Shown: piece after piece, positions 1-8,375 of the stretch
Position numbering within the stretch: the first letter of the stretch is position 1
Layout of the letters: each line of letters starts with the position of its first letter
Made by a program: the position numbers and the translations under genes
Notes under the pieces: model-generated
The model's database searches: none
What the model was told of the DNA's origin: nothing
What the model saw: the letters and a program-made list of their open reading frames with translations, nothing else
From: HGM04593 sp045589695
GTDB lineage: Bacteria; Bacteroidota; Bacteroidia; Bacteroidales; Bacteroidaceae
DNA length: 64,000 nt
Assembly: GCA_045589695.1 (NCBI GenBank)
Contig: JAZNPP010000067.1
Coordinates: 1-64,000, forward strand
Reading direction: 5' to 3'

Positions 1-68
1 CACGATTGTTGAACAAATCATAAAAAATTTTAATATTGAAAAATTTCCATAATTATTAACGAAAACTT

Positions 69-100
69 TTTGCACCAAAAAAGTTTTCATAGTAACTTTG
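69..100 (+). promoter_or_regulatory. Bacteroidota-type promoter of the efflux operon
   Basis: A -33 TTTG at 69-72 is followed after 20 bases by TAACTTTG at 93-100, which matches the -7 consensus TAnnTTTG. Transcription would begin just before the TetR gene and could read the whole efflux operon. The short leader leaves room for an operator overlapping the promoter, but I could not pick out a clear palindrome. Confidence 0.75.
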
Positions 101-125
101 CAACCGGAATCAAAAAGATGAAGAG

Positions 126-764
126 GTGAAAGAAGAGAATACAAAAGACAATGTTCGTGAGCTCATATTAAAGACCGCGCTGGAGCAATTCAGCAAGCAC
201 GGAATAAAGAAGGTGAAGATGGACGACATTGCATCCACTCTATCCATCTCAAAACGTACAATTTACGAGATGTTCAGCGATAAGGAGCAATTACTGTTCG
301 AAACCTTGAAACTTCATAACAAAATCATACACAACGAAGGAAAACAGATTGTACGCAATGCTTCCCACACTCTCGAAATCATTTTGAAGCTGTACGATAA
401 ATATATAGACATCATAAGCGGAATAAACAAGAAATTCTTTACCGACCTCAAGAAATATCCCGAAATATGCAAAAGCAAAAGGCATAGCGAGGAGCAGAAC
501 GACAAGCGTTTCCTTGCATGGATTGAGGAAGGACGCAAACAAGGCTGGTTCAGAGAGGATGCAAACCTTGAAATTTTCTCATACATTTTGAGACAGAACC
601 TTGAAACGATTTTCACTGCAAAGATGGATTCCGAAGAAAACGCTTTAAGCAAGTTCCCTCCACAAGAATTGGGACGTACGCTTATCATATTCTACCTGAG
701 AGGAATATCCACCCCTAAAGGAGAAGAAATCATCGAAGCATACTTGAAAGAAAATAATAAATAA
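126..764 (+). CDS. TetR/AcrR family transcriptional regulator
   Basis: This 212-residue protein is a probable ligand-responsive repressor of the efflux operon it heads. Residues about 10-56 form the TetR helix-turn-helix domain, with the typical pattern HGIKKVKMDDIA followed by the recognition helix ISKRTIYEMFSDKEQL. The remaining helical part is the ligand-binding and dimerization domain, which varies between members. The start is GTG at 126: the only nearby ATG (118) runs into a stop after two codons, and a stop lies in frame at 93-95. The TolC-like gene begins 15 bases after the stop, so the regulator is probably co-transcribed with, and represses, its own operon. The inducer cannot be read from the sequence. 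Confidence 0.88.
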   Translation: MKEENTKDNVRELILKTALEQFSKHGIKKVKMDDIASTLSISKRTIYEMFSDKEQLLFETLKLHNKIIHNEGKQIVRNASHTLEIILKLYDKYIDIISGINKKFFTDLKKYPEICKSKRHSEEQNDKRFLAWIEEGRKQGWFREDANLEIFSYILRQNLETIFTAKMDSEENALSKFPPQELGRTLIIFYLRGISTPKGEEIIEAYLKENNK

Positions 765-779
765 ACATATAGAAGAATT

Positions 780-2111
780 ATGAATCTTAGATTGCGACTA
801 AAAACAGCAGTTGCGATGCTGGCTGCAATGACATTCGCGGCCAACGCGCAGGAAAGCACGACTACGATGCATCTGACGCTCGACAAGGCTATCGAGCTTG
901 CATTGAGTGAGAACCCGACCATCAAGATTGCAGAAAAGGAGATTGAACTGAAAGAGGTATCAAAGAGCGAGGCATGGCAGAACCTCCTCCCTTCAGTAAC
1001 GCTTGACGGAGCTATCGTCTACAACGCCAGAGTAGGCAAGATGAAGATGGACATGGGCGGACAGACAATGGAGATTAAAATGGGCAAGGACGACTCGAAC
1101 ACATGGAACGCAGGCCTGCAGGTGGCTATTCCCCTTTACGCTCCTGCGGTGTACGAAACCATGAACCTGAGCAACAGGGATGTACAGCTCGCTGTCGAAA
1201 AGAGCAGAGGCTCAAAGATCGACATGGTGAACCAGGTGACAAAGGCTTACTACCAGCTGATGCTCGCTCAGGACTCATACAACGTGCTGAACGAGAACTT
1301 CCTGCTTGCCGAGACCAACTTCAACATCGTGAACAAGATGTTCGAACAAGGACTCGTAAGCGAGTACGACAAAATCAGCGCCGAGGTACAGAAAAACAAC
1401 GCATGGCCGTCGGTAATAAGCGGAAAGAACGCTGTTGAACTCGCTAAGCTGCAGCTCAAGGTGCTTATGGGAATTACGGCCGACATAAACATTGTCATTG
1501 ACGACAACCTGACCAACTACGAGGCCGAAATGGAGAAGGCAGCGGACAACGAGATAAGCCTTGCCGGCAACTCTTCGCTTCGCCAGATTGACATGCAGAC
1601 AGACATGTTGGGCCGCCAACGCAAACTCTTGAAGACATCGTTCATTCCTACAATAGCCCTTGTCGGCCAGTACCAGTTCCAGTCTATTTCCAACACTAAC
1701 TGGAACATAGCGAAGTACAACTGGAGCGACGCCGCTACAGTCACGTTGTCGGTAAGCATTCCTATCTTCAAGGCTAAGAACTTCTCAAGCCTCAAGAGCA
1801 ACCAGGTACAGCTGTTCCAGCTTGCCGAGACAAGGCTGAACACCGAACGCATGCTCAAGATGCAGGCACAGAGCTTCATCGACAACATGACTACAAGTTC
1901 AGAGCAGCTTGCGAGCAACAAGGAGGCCGTAAGACTTGCCGAGAAAGGGCTTGAAATCAGCCAGAAGCGCTACGACATAGGCAACGGCACGATTCTTGAG
2001 CTTACGAATTCACAAGTACAGCTCACAAACACGAGATTGTCATACAACAACACAATTTACGACTACCTTGTAGCGAAGTCGGAGTTGAACAAAGTTTTGG
2101 GAAAAGAATAA
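780..2111 (+). CDS. TolC family outer-membrane efflux channel
   Basis: This 443-residue protein is the outer-membrane exit duct of a tripartite RND pump. A signal peptide covers about residues 1-23 (MNLRLRLKTAVAMLAAMTFA, then NAQ). Two long coiled-coil repeats typical of outer-membrane efflux proteins follow, each opening with the family pattern in which a helix such as LTLDKAIELALSENPTI precedes a beta-strand section. Late in the second repeat, RYDIGNGTILELTNSQVQL is the usual family signature. Length and order match TolC/OprM-type channels of Bacteroidota. The gene lies 15 bases after the TetR gene and 18 bases before the adaptor, so it belongs to the same transcript. Confidence 0.92.
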   Translation: MNLRLRLKTAVAMLAAMTFAANAQESTTTMHLTLDKAIELALSENPTIKIAEKEIELKEVSKSEAWQNLLPSVTLDGAIVYNARVGKMKMDMGGQTMEIKMGKDDSNTWNAGLQVAIPLYAPAVYETMNLSNRDVQLAVEKSRGSKIDMVNQVTKAYYQLMLAQDSYNVLNENFLLAETNFNIVNKMFEQGLVSEYDKISAEVQKNNAWPSVISGKNAVELAKLQLKVLMGITADINIVIDDNLTNYEAEMEKAADNEISLAGNSSLRQIDMQTDMLGRQRKLLKTSFIPTIALVGQYQFQSISNTNWNIAKYNWSDAATVTLSVSIPIFKAKNFSSLKSNQVQLFQLAETRLNTERMLKMQAQSFIDNMTTSSEQLASNKEAVRLAEKGLEISQKRYDIGNGTILELTNSQVQLTNTRLSYNNTIYDYLVAKSELNKVLGKE

Positions 2112-2129
2112 AATAAAACATATTGACCT

Positions 2130-3146
2130 ATGAAAAAGAATCTGACATTAATTGCTTTGATTGCAACTGCCCTTTTCGCGTCATGCGGCAGTTCAGAGAC
2201 TAAAGAGACTGCAGCAGCTGCAGTACAGGAAAAGCCGAAGGTTAAGGTAGAGAAGGTAACTACCGAGGCTGTGGCGCAGCTCGAAGAGTACACCACTACC
2301 GTTGAAGCCGAGGTTAAGAACAACATCATTCCTAATTCTCCGTTGAGAATCGGCAAGATTCTTGTCGAAGTCGGCGACTTCGTGAAAAAAGGCGACAAGC
2401 TCGTAGAACTCGACGCGAGCAGTCTCGACCAGCTAAAGCTGCAGTACGAGAACCAGCTGACCAACTTCAAGCGCATCGAAGAGCTTTACAAGATAGGCGG
2501 CACTTCAAAGTCGGACTATGACAACATGAAGACACAGCTGGACGTCACAAAGAAGAATCTCGACAACCGTTTGGAGAACACTATCCTCGTAAGCCCTATC
2601 GACGGCGTTGTTTCGGCACGCAACTATGACAACGGCGACATGTACGGCGGACAGCCGATACTTGTAGTGGAGCAGATTACTCCTGTAAAGATGAAGATAA
2701 ACGTCAGCGAGTCACGCTATGCGCAGACAAAGAAGAACCTTGACGTGGAACTTAGCTTCAACACATACGGCGACGAGAAGTTCAAGGGCGAGATTGACAT
2801 CATCTACCCCACTATCAACGCAATGACACACACATTCCCCGTTGAGATAAAGCTCGACAACGAGAACAAGAAGGTACGTCCCGGCATGTTCGGCAAGGCT
2901 GTGGTGAACTTCGGTACGAAAGAGCATGTTGTCGTTCCCGACATCGCTGTAGTGAAGCAGACCGGCAGCGGCGACTACTACGTATACACATACGAGAACG
3001 GCAAGGTAAACCACTGCAAGATTGAGCTCGGCCGCCGCATGGGCGACCGCTACGAGGTCGTTTCGGGCATCGAGAACGGAGCTACCGTCGTTACCGCCGG
3101 TCAGATTGGCCTTACGGACGGCATTGAGGTTGAAGTAATTAAGTAA
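2130..3146 (+). CDS. RND efflux periplasmic adaptor subunit (membrane fusion protein), lipoprotein
   Basis: This 338-residue adaptor links the inner-membrane pump to the outer channel. Residues 1-19 form a lipoprotein signal ending in LFASC, so Cys19 is the likely lipidation site. A lipoyl-like half (KILVEVGDFVKKGDKLVELD) is followed by a coiled-coil hairpin (about residues 95-140), the second lipoyl half (ILVSPIDGVVSARNYDNGD) and a beta-barrel plus membrane-proximal domain ending in GLTDGIEVEVIK. This is the standard HlyD/AcrA order. It sits between the channel and pump genes, with 18- and 21-base gaps. Confidence 0.92.
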   Translation: MKKNLTLIALIATALFASCGSSETKETAAAAVQEKPKVKVEKVTTEAVAQLEEYTTTVEAEVKNNIIPNSPLRIGKILVEVGDFVKKGDKLVELDASSLDQLKLQYENQLTNFKRIEELYKIGGTSKSDYDNMKTQLDVTKKNLDNRLENTILVSPIDGVVSARNYDNGDMYGGQPILVVEQITPVKMKINVSESRYAQTKKNLDVELSFNTYGDEKFKGEIDIIYPTINAMTHTFPVEIKLDNENKKVRPGMFGKAVVNFGTKEHVVVPDIAVVKQTGSGDYYVYTYENGKVNHCKIELGRRMGDRYEVVSGIENGATVVTAGQIGLTDGIEVEVIK

Positions 3147-3167
3147 AACAGAAAAACACGAACTTTT

Positions 3168-6100
3168 ATGAGTATATATGAAAGCGCTGTAAAGAGGCCG
3201 ATAATGACATCGCTATGTTTCTTGGCGATAGCTCTATTCGGTATCTTCTCGTTCTCGAAGCTCCCCATCGACCTGATGCCGGACATTGAGACGAACACGA
3301 TAATGGTAATGACATACTACAACGGAGCGAGTGCCGAGGATATTGAAAATAACGTAAGCCGCCCGTTGGAGAACACGCTTAACTCGGTTGAACACCTCAA
3401 GCACATCACGTCAAACTCACGCGAGAACATTTCGGTAATCACGCTCGAATTCGAGTTCGGATACGACATCGACGACCTGACGAACGATGTGCGCGACAAG
3501 CTCGACATGGTATCGTCGGCTCTGCCCGATGACGCCAACAACCCTATTATCTTCAAGTTCTCTACAGACATGATTCCTATCATGATGATCTCGGCAAAGG
3601 CCGAAGAGAGCCAGTCGGCTTTGTACAAGATACTTGACGATAATGTAGCGAACACTCTGGCACGTATCGACGGTGTCGGAACAGTGTCTATCTCAGGTGC
3701 CCCCGAGCGTGAAATCAACATCTATATGGACCCTGCCAAAATGGAGGCGTACAACATCCCTGTAGAGACCGTCAGCTCGCTCATAGCGTCAGAGAACCGC
3801 AACATCCCCGGCGGTACGTTCGATGTCGGCAGCAACACATACGCAATACGTATCGAGGGCGAGTTCAACGACCCGAAAGAAATGTATAACCTCGTTGTAG
3901 GAACGCACAACGGAGCGAACGTGTACCTCAAGGACATCGCTACCATACACGACAACGTGCAGGAGCGTGCGCAACGCTCGTTCACCGACGGACAGCAAGG
4001 CGCCATGATTGTCGTTCAGAAGCAGACTGGCGGCAACTCGGTAGCTATCTCAAAGGCCATCCGCGAGAAGCTCCCCGACATTCAGAAGCGTCTTCCTTCG
4101 GACGTACAGCTTGACATCATCGGCGACACGTCGGAGAACATTCTGAACACCGTGGACACATTGACAGGCACCATCATCGACGCCCTCATGTTTGTCGTTC
4201 TCGTGGTGTTCATATTCCTCGGACGCTGGAGAGCGACCATCATCATCGCTATCACCATTCCGTTCTCGCTCATCGCTTCGTTCATATACCTGTACGCATC
4301 GGGCGGTTCAATAAACATGATTTCTCTGTCGTGTCTTAGCATCGCTATCGGTTCTGTCGTGGACGACGCCATTGTGGTGCTTGAGAACGTGACTACACAT
4401 ATCGAGAAGGGTTCAAGCCCGTACAACGCCGCAGTACACGGAACAAACGAGGTTGCCGTGTCGGTTATGGCATCTACTCTGACAATGTTCGCTGTATTCT
4501 TCCCGCTGACAATGGTTACGGGCATGGCAGGAGTTTTGTTCAAGCAGCTCGGCTGGATGATGTGCGTCATCATGCTCATATCGCTTGCCGCCTCTTTGAC
4601 GCTTACTCCTATGATGTGCGCCAAGATGCTTAAGCTGCAGAAGAAGCAGAGCAAGTTCTTCATCATGTTCTACAAGCCTATACAGAAGGTACTCGACGCT
4701 ATCGACAACGGATATGCAGCAATAATCAACTGGGGCGTACGTCACAGATGGACCGTGCTTATATGCTGTTTCGCATTGTTCATCAGCAGTCTTTTCTGCG
4801 CTAAGGGCATCAAGAGCGAGTTCTTCCCTGCCGGTGACGGCGACCGTTCAAGCGCCACTATCGAGCTGCCCGTAGGCACACGTGTCGAAAGGTCTCAGGA
4901 GCTGGCTCTCGACCTCACCAAGCAGTGGCAGGATAGATACGGCGAGGACATGGAAGCATGCAACTTCACCGTAGGACAGGCCGACGAGAACAACACGTTC
5001 GCGTCGCTGAGCGACAACGGCTCGCACATCATCAAGTTCAATTTTACCTTCGTTCCTTCGGACCAGCGTGAGATTACGCTTAACGAGATTAGCGACCAGA
5101 TGCGTAATGACCTCAAGAATATGCCTGAGGTAGCGAAATACAATGTATCGGCAGGACAGAACGGCGGCATGGGCGGACAGAGCGCTGCCACATTCGAGAT
5201 TTACGGATATGACTTCGCCACTACCGACCGCTTGGCAAAAGAGCTTGCCGACTCACTCCGCAAGTCGGATCTCTTCACTCAGGTGCTTATAAGCCGCAGC
5301 GAATACCAGCCGCAGTACCGGGTAGAGTTCGACCGCGAGAAGCTCGCGATGCACGGCCTAAACCTCAGCACTGCCGCCACATACGTACGTAACCGTTACA
5401 ACGGAGCCTTGGCGACATACTACCGTGAGGACGGCGACGAGTATGACGTGAAGGTACGTTACGACCGTGAGTCGCGCGAGAGCCTTGAGGGAATAGAGAA
5501 TATCATTCTTTACAGCAAGACAGGCCAGCCGATACGCCTCAAAGAGGTGGGCAAGGTCGTGATGAACGAGATGCCTCCTACTATCGAGCGTAAGGACCGT
5601 GAGCGTATCGTGACCGTAGACGCCGTTATCGCCGCAGGAGCGGCCCTCAGCGACGGTGTCGGCTACGGAAACGGCATCATCGACAAGATGGAGCTGCCGA
5701 GCGGAACATCGATACAGGTAGCCGGCTCATACGAAGACCAGATGGATTCGAACAGAGACTTGGGACAGCTTGCGATAATCATTCTCGTACTCGTGTTCAT
5801 TGTAATGGCTTCGCAGTTCGAGTCGCTGACCTACCCGTTCATCCTCATGTTCTCGGTGCTGTTCGCCTTGAGCGGCGTGCTTATAGCGCTGTTCGTAACC
5901 GGTTCGAACCTCAACATCATGTCAATACTCGGCGCTATCATGCTTATCGGTATGGTTGTGAAGAACGGTATCGTGCTTATCGACTACATCATGCTGTTGC
6001 GTGAGCGCGGCCTCGGCATCATCGCGGCATGCGTCGGAGCGGCCAAGAGCCGTCTCCGCCCGGTGCTTATGACAACATGTACCACCATCCTGGGTATGGT

Positions 6101-6335
6101 GCCTATGGCAACGAGTACAGGCGTCGGCGCCGAAATGTGGCGTCCGCTCGGCGTTGCGGTTATCGGCGGTCTTATAGTATCAACCATAATGACGCTTATC
6201 TACGTGCCTGCGATGTACGGCGTGTTCGCCGCGAACGGCGTTAAACGCAACCGCAAAAAGATTAGAAAACAGCGTGAACTTATGGCATACTGGAAGGAGA
6301 ATAAGGACAAAGAGCAGTTAAAGCATAAGAGTTAA
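3168..6335 (+). CDS. RND multidrug efflux transporter permease (AcrB/HAE-1 type)
   Basis: This 1,055-residue inner-membrane proton/drug antiporter has the usual length for the HAE-1 family. It has an N-terminal membrane helix, two large periplasmic loops and two blocks of helices. Residues of the proton relay are visible: the Asp399-Asp400 pair in GSVVDDAIVVLEN (AcrB Asp407/408), the lysine of GMVVKNGIVLIDY (AcrB Lys940) and the arginine in SRLRPVLMTT. The pump therefore looks active. The family exports hydrophobic and amphiphilic compounds; the actual substrate is unknown. It follows its adaptor by 21 bases and is followed after 48 bases by a PG0541-like gene. Confidence 0.95.
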   Translation: MSIYESAVKRPIMTSLCFLAIALFGIFSFSKLPIDLMPDIETNTIMVMTYYNGASAEDIENNVSRPLENTLNSVEHLKHITSNSRENISVITLEFEFGYDIDDLTNDVRDKLDMVSSALPDDANNPIIFKFSTDMIPIMMISAKAEESQSALYKILDDNVANTLARIDGVGTVSISGAPEREINIYMDPAKMEAYNIPVETVSSLIASENRNIPGGTFDVGSNTYAIRIEGEFNDPKEMYNLVVGTHNGANVYLKDIATIHDNVQERAQRSFTDGQQGAMIVVQKQTGGNSVAISKAIREKLPDIQKRLPSDVQLDIIGDTSENILNTVDTLTGTIIDALMFVVLVVFIFLGRWRATIIIAITIPFSLIASFIYLYASGGSINMISLSCLSIAIGSVVDDAIVVLENVTTHIEKGSSPYNAAVHGTNEVAVSVMASTLTMFAVFFPLTMVTGMAGVLFKQLGWMMCVIMLISLAASLTLTPMMCAKMLKLQKKQSKFFIMFYKPIQKVLDAIDNGYAAIINWGVRHRWTVLICCFALFISSLFCAKGIKSEFFPAGDGDRSSATIELPVGTRVERSQELALDLTKQWQDRYGEDMEACNFTVGQADENNTFASLSDNGSHIIKFNFTFVPSDQREITLNEISDQMRNDLKNMPEVAKYNVSAGQNGGMGGQSAATFEIYGYDFATTDRLAKELADSLRKSDLFTQVLISRSEYQPQYRVEFDREKLAMHGLNLSTAATYVRNRYNGALATYYREDGDEYDVKVRYDRESRESLEGIENIILYSKTGQPIRLKEVGKVVMNEMPPTIERKDRERIVTVDAVIAAGAALSDGVGYGNGIIDKMELPSGTSIQVAGSYEDQMDSNRDLGQLAIIILVLVFIVMASQFESLTYPFILMFSVLFALSGVLIALFVTGSNLNIMSILGAIMLIGMVVKNGIVLIDYIMLLRERGLGIIAACVGAAKSRLRPVLMTTCTTILGMVPMATSTGVGAEMWRPLGVAVIGGLIVSTIMTLIYVPAMYGVFAANGVKRNRKKIRKQRELMAYWKENKDKEQLKHKS

Positions 6336-6383
6336 GAACTATTCTGTGCGGGGCAACCCGCACGGAATAAAACAATACATGAC

Positions 6384-6677
6384 ATGAAAAGTATATTTAT
6401 AACATTTGACATTTCTCACAAAGAGACTATCATAGAGATGCTTGAGCATAACAACTGCCGCGGTTTTTCATTCTTTGACCAGATGCAGGGACGTGGCAGC
6501 AAAAAAGGCGAGCCGCATTACGGCTCGCACGCATGGCCATCGATGTGCGGCTCTATAATAACCATTGTGGAGGACAAGAACGTAGACAAAATTCTTGACG
6601 ATATAAAGAACATTGACGAAGGGACTCCGCAGCTCGGCCTGAGAGCATTCGTCTGGGATATCGAAAAGAGCTATTAA
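6384..6677 (+). CDS. PG0541-like transporter-associated protein
   Basis: This 97-residue cytosolic protein resembles the Bacteroidota family named after PG0541, found directly behind RND pump genes and predicted to adopt a small P-II-like ferredoxin fold. Visible features are an opening beta strand (KSIFITFDIS), a helix (KETIIEMLEH), a conserved His/Cys-containing middle (PHYGSHAWPSMCGSIITIVE) and a closing beta section (GLRAFVWDIEKSY). Its function is not established. By analogy with P-II-like partners of transporters it could sense a ligand or regulate the pump, but this is inference. It is the last gene of the operon, ahead of a 23-bp hairpin. Confidence 0.78.
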   Translation: MKSIFITFDISHKETIIEMLEHNNCRGFSFFDQMQGRGSKKGEPHYGSHAWPSMCGSIITIVEDKNVDKILDDIKNIDEGTPQLGLRAFVWDIEKSY

Positions 6678-6686
6678 GAAGACACA

Positions 6687-6736
6687 CCCTATAAGAAGAG
6701 GGAGGAGCGCATCCGCTCCTCCCTCTTCTTATAGGG
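6687..6736. terminator. 23-bp perfect hairpin between convergent genes
   Basis: Bases 6687-6709 and 6714-6736 are perfect inverted repeats around a 4-base loop (CATC). It lies 10 bases after the last efflux-operon gene and about 100 bases from the end of the convergent phosphatase-like gene, so it could stop transcription from both sides. No U-tract follows on either strand, so Rho-independent action in the classical sense is uncertain. The remaining stretch to 6836 holds no gene I can support. Confidence 0.7.
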
Positions 6737-6836
6737 CTCTAAGCTAATTATGATAACCGAGTGCCACGCGGGAACGGGCGCCCTCGGTGCCGTCATGCCC
6801 AAGCGGAGCGTCTTGCCGACCGCTCATCGTTAAACG

Positions 6837-8375
6837 TTAAAACACTCTCAAGCAATTGTCGTTGGGGCGGCGTATATGCAGAATTCTCGCCATTTCACCG
6901 GCAAGCACATTGGCGGGAGTCATCGTCTCGACAACCTCATGCCCGATGCCGCTTCCGTAAATTATTATAGGGAACATTATAGGCGTGCGGTAGACCTCAT
7001 TAGTAAGCGTGAGGGCGCTGCCGGCAACTTTCCAGCCCGGCATGAGCCGGATCCATACGTCGCCCGAGCAAGCCTTGTTATAGCCGTTCTTCACATATTG
7101 CAGTTCAGGACTCAGATTGCCGCCGAGACGGTATATGCTGAATACATCCTCGACGCCTTCGAGCGACTTCAGGAACTCAACGGAACGTGATATCACGTCG
7201 AGTTTGTCAAGCTTCCGGTTTTCTATGAAACCGTTATCGAAATAGAGCTGCGGGCCATAGACGCCTTCGATATATTCGCCCTTGCCGAATATCGCGCCGA
7301 GATATACATCAAGCAGGGCCTTGACACGCTCCATATATATTGTACCCGACGGCAGGCGATACTCAGCGCCGTCGTCGCCGCTTACCATGACATAGCCTGT
7401 CGAAGAGAGAGAGACAACTACGTTCTCCATGCCGACAGACTTGTCAAGCTCGCTGAACAGAGTCTCAAGCGACCTGTCAAGACGGGCATATATATCCTGT
7501 ATCTCCAACGGACGCTGCTCCATTGGCTGGCCGTCAATGTTGCCGGCATAGAAGGTCAATGAAAGGCAGTCGGCGATGTTGTCCTTGCCCGCATCGCTCT
7601 CTTTGAGGAACGCCAACGCCATTTCAACAACTTCGTCGTTAATGCACGCCGTTGTCTTGTATGTCCTTACCTTGTTCTTGCCGTCGAAAGAGTAGCTGAA
7701 AGAGGATGCCTTGTCGCCGAAATGGTTGTAGCGCTCCTTGTCGAACATAGGCTCCCACTTTGCCGAACGGCCCTGCACCTTCTTGTTCATGTCCGCTGCC
7801 CATTGCGGGTAAATGCCGTAGTAGGTAGAACTGCTCCAGAAACCTGCCGAGTTGTTCTTCCACAGAGCAGCATCGGGAGCGTGGCCTCCTGATATGACAG
7901 CCGCGTCCTCATCCGGCGCGATGGCGCATACTATAGCCTTGCCTCGTGAAGCACGTTTCATCTCGTCAGTAATCGTTATTGCGTTGAGCCTTGTGGGAGC
8001 GTAGGGAGATATCGAGTACAGCCCTTTATAGCTCTTGTCCTCGACGCAGCTCAACGTTCGGAGCGTCTTTCGGTCGAACCACCGCTCGCCCACGATACCG
8101 TTCACGTAGGGGTTGGTACCTGTCATCAATGTCGCTATAGCCGAAGCCCTGTCCACATTCTCGAAGGCGTAGTACGAGTTAGGATATACACAGCCGCCTG
8201 CGAGCAGTTTTTTGAAGCCGCCGTCGCCGTAGAGCCCTGAGAATTCGTACATGAAGTCGGTACGCAACTGGTCTACTACAATGTTAAGGTATAGTTTCGG
8301 GGATGATATGTTCTCTTGCGCCGAAGCGAATGCGGCACAACAGAGAAAAGCTGTCAGAAACGACTTAATTCGCAT
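6837..8375 (-). CDS. Secreted PafA/NPP-like alkaline phosphatase homologue, probably catalytically inactive
   Basis: This 512-residue protein has a signal peptide (about 1-20) and the fold signatures of the Bacteroidota PafA/nucleotide-pyrophosphatase branch of alkaline phosphatases: LNIVVDQLRTDF (Asp35), GGCVYPNSYYAF, MTGTNPYVNGIVGERWFD, ISGGHAPDAALW and IQDIYARLDRSLETLFSELD. Aligned by eye with PafA, the nucleophile Thr becomes Arg76, the Asp/His pair of the next zinc motif becomes Asn279/Gln283, and the later Asp-His pair becomes Thr326-Gly327. Only Asp35 of the metal ligands is clearly kept. It therefore looks like a pseudo-phosphatase, perhaps binding rather than hydrolysing a ligand. 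Its start overlaps the end of the upstream DUF4105 gene by 22 bases, suggesting coupled translation. Confidence 0.8.
   Translation of the reverse strand: MRIKSFLTAFLCCAAFASAQENISSPKLYLNIVVDQLRTDFMYEFSGLYGDGGFKKLLAGGCVYPNSYYAFENVDRASAIATLMTGTNPYVNGIVGERWFDRKTLRTLSCVEDKSYKGLYSISPYAPTRLNAITITDEMKRASRGKAIVCAIAPDEDAAVISGGHAPDAALWKNNSAGFWSSSTYYGIYPQWAADMNKKVQGRSAKWEPMFDKERYNHFGDKASSFSYSFDGKNKVRTYKTTACINDEVVEMALAFLKESDAGKDNIADCLSLTFYAGNIDGQPMEQRPLEIQDIYARLDRSLETLFSELDKSVGMENVVVSLSSTGYVMVSGDDGAEYRLPSGTIYMERVKALLDVYLGAIFGKGEYIEGVYGPQLYFDNGFIENRKLDKLDVISRSVEFLKSLEGVEDVFSIYRLGGNLSPELQYVKNGYNKACSGDVWIRLMPGWKVAGSALTLTNEVYRTPIMFPIIIYGSGIGHEVVETMTPANVLAGEMARILHIRRPNDNCLRVF

Noticed and set aside
6740..6836. 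GC-rich short inverted repeats (CCGAGTGCC and GGCGCCCTCGG)
   Set aside because: The pairing is broken and short, and I could not define a repeat unit or an attachment site.
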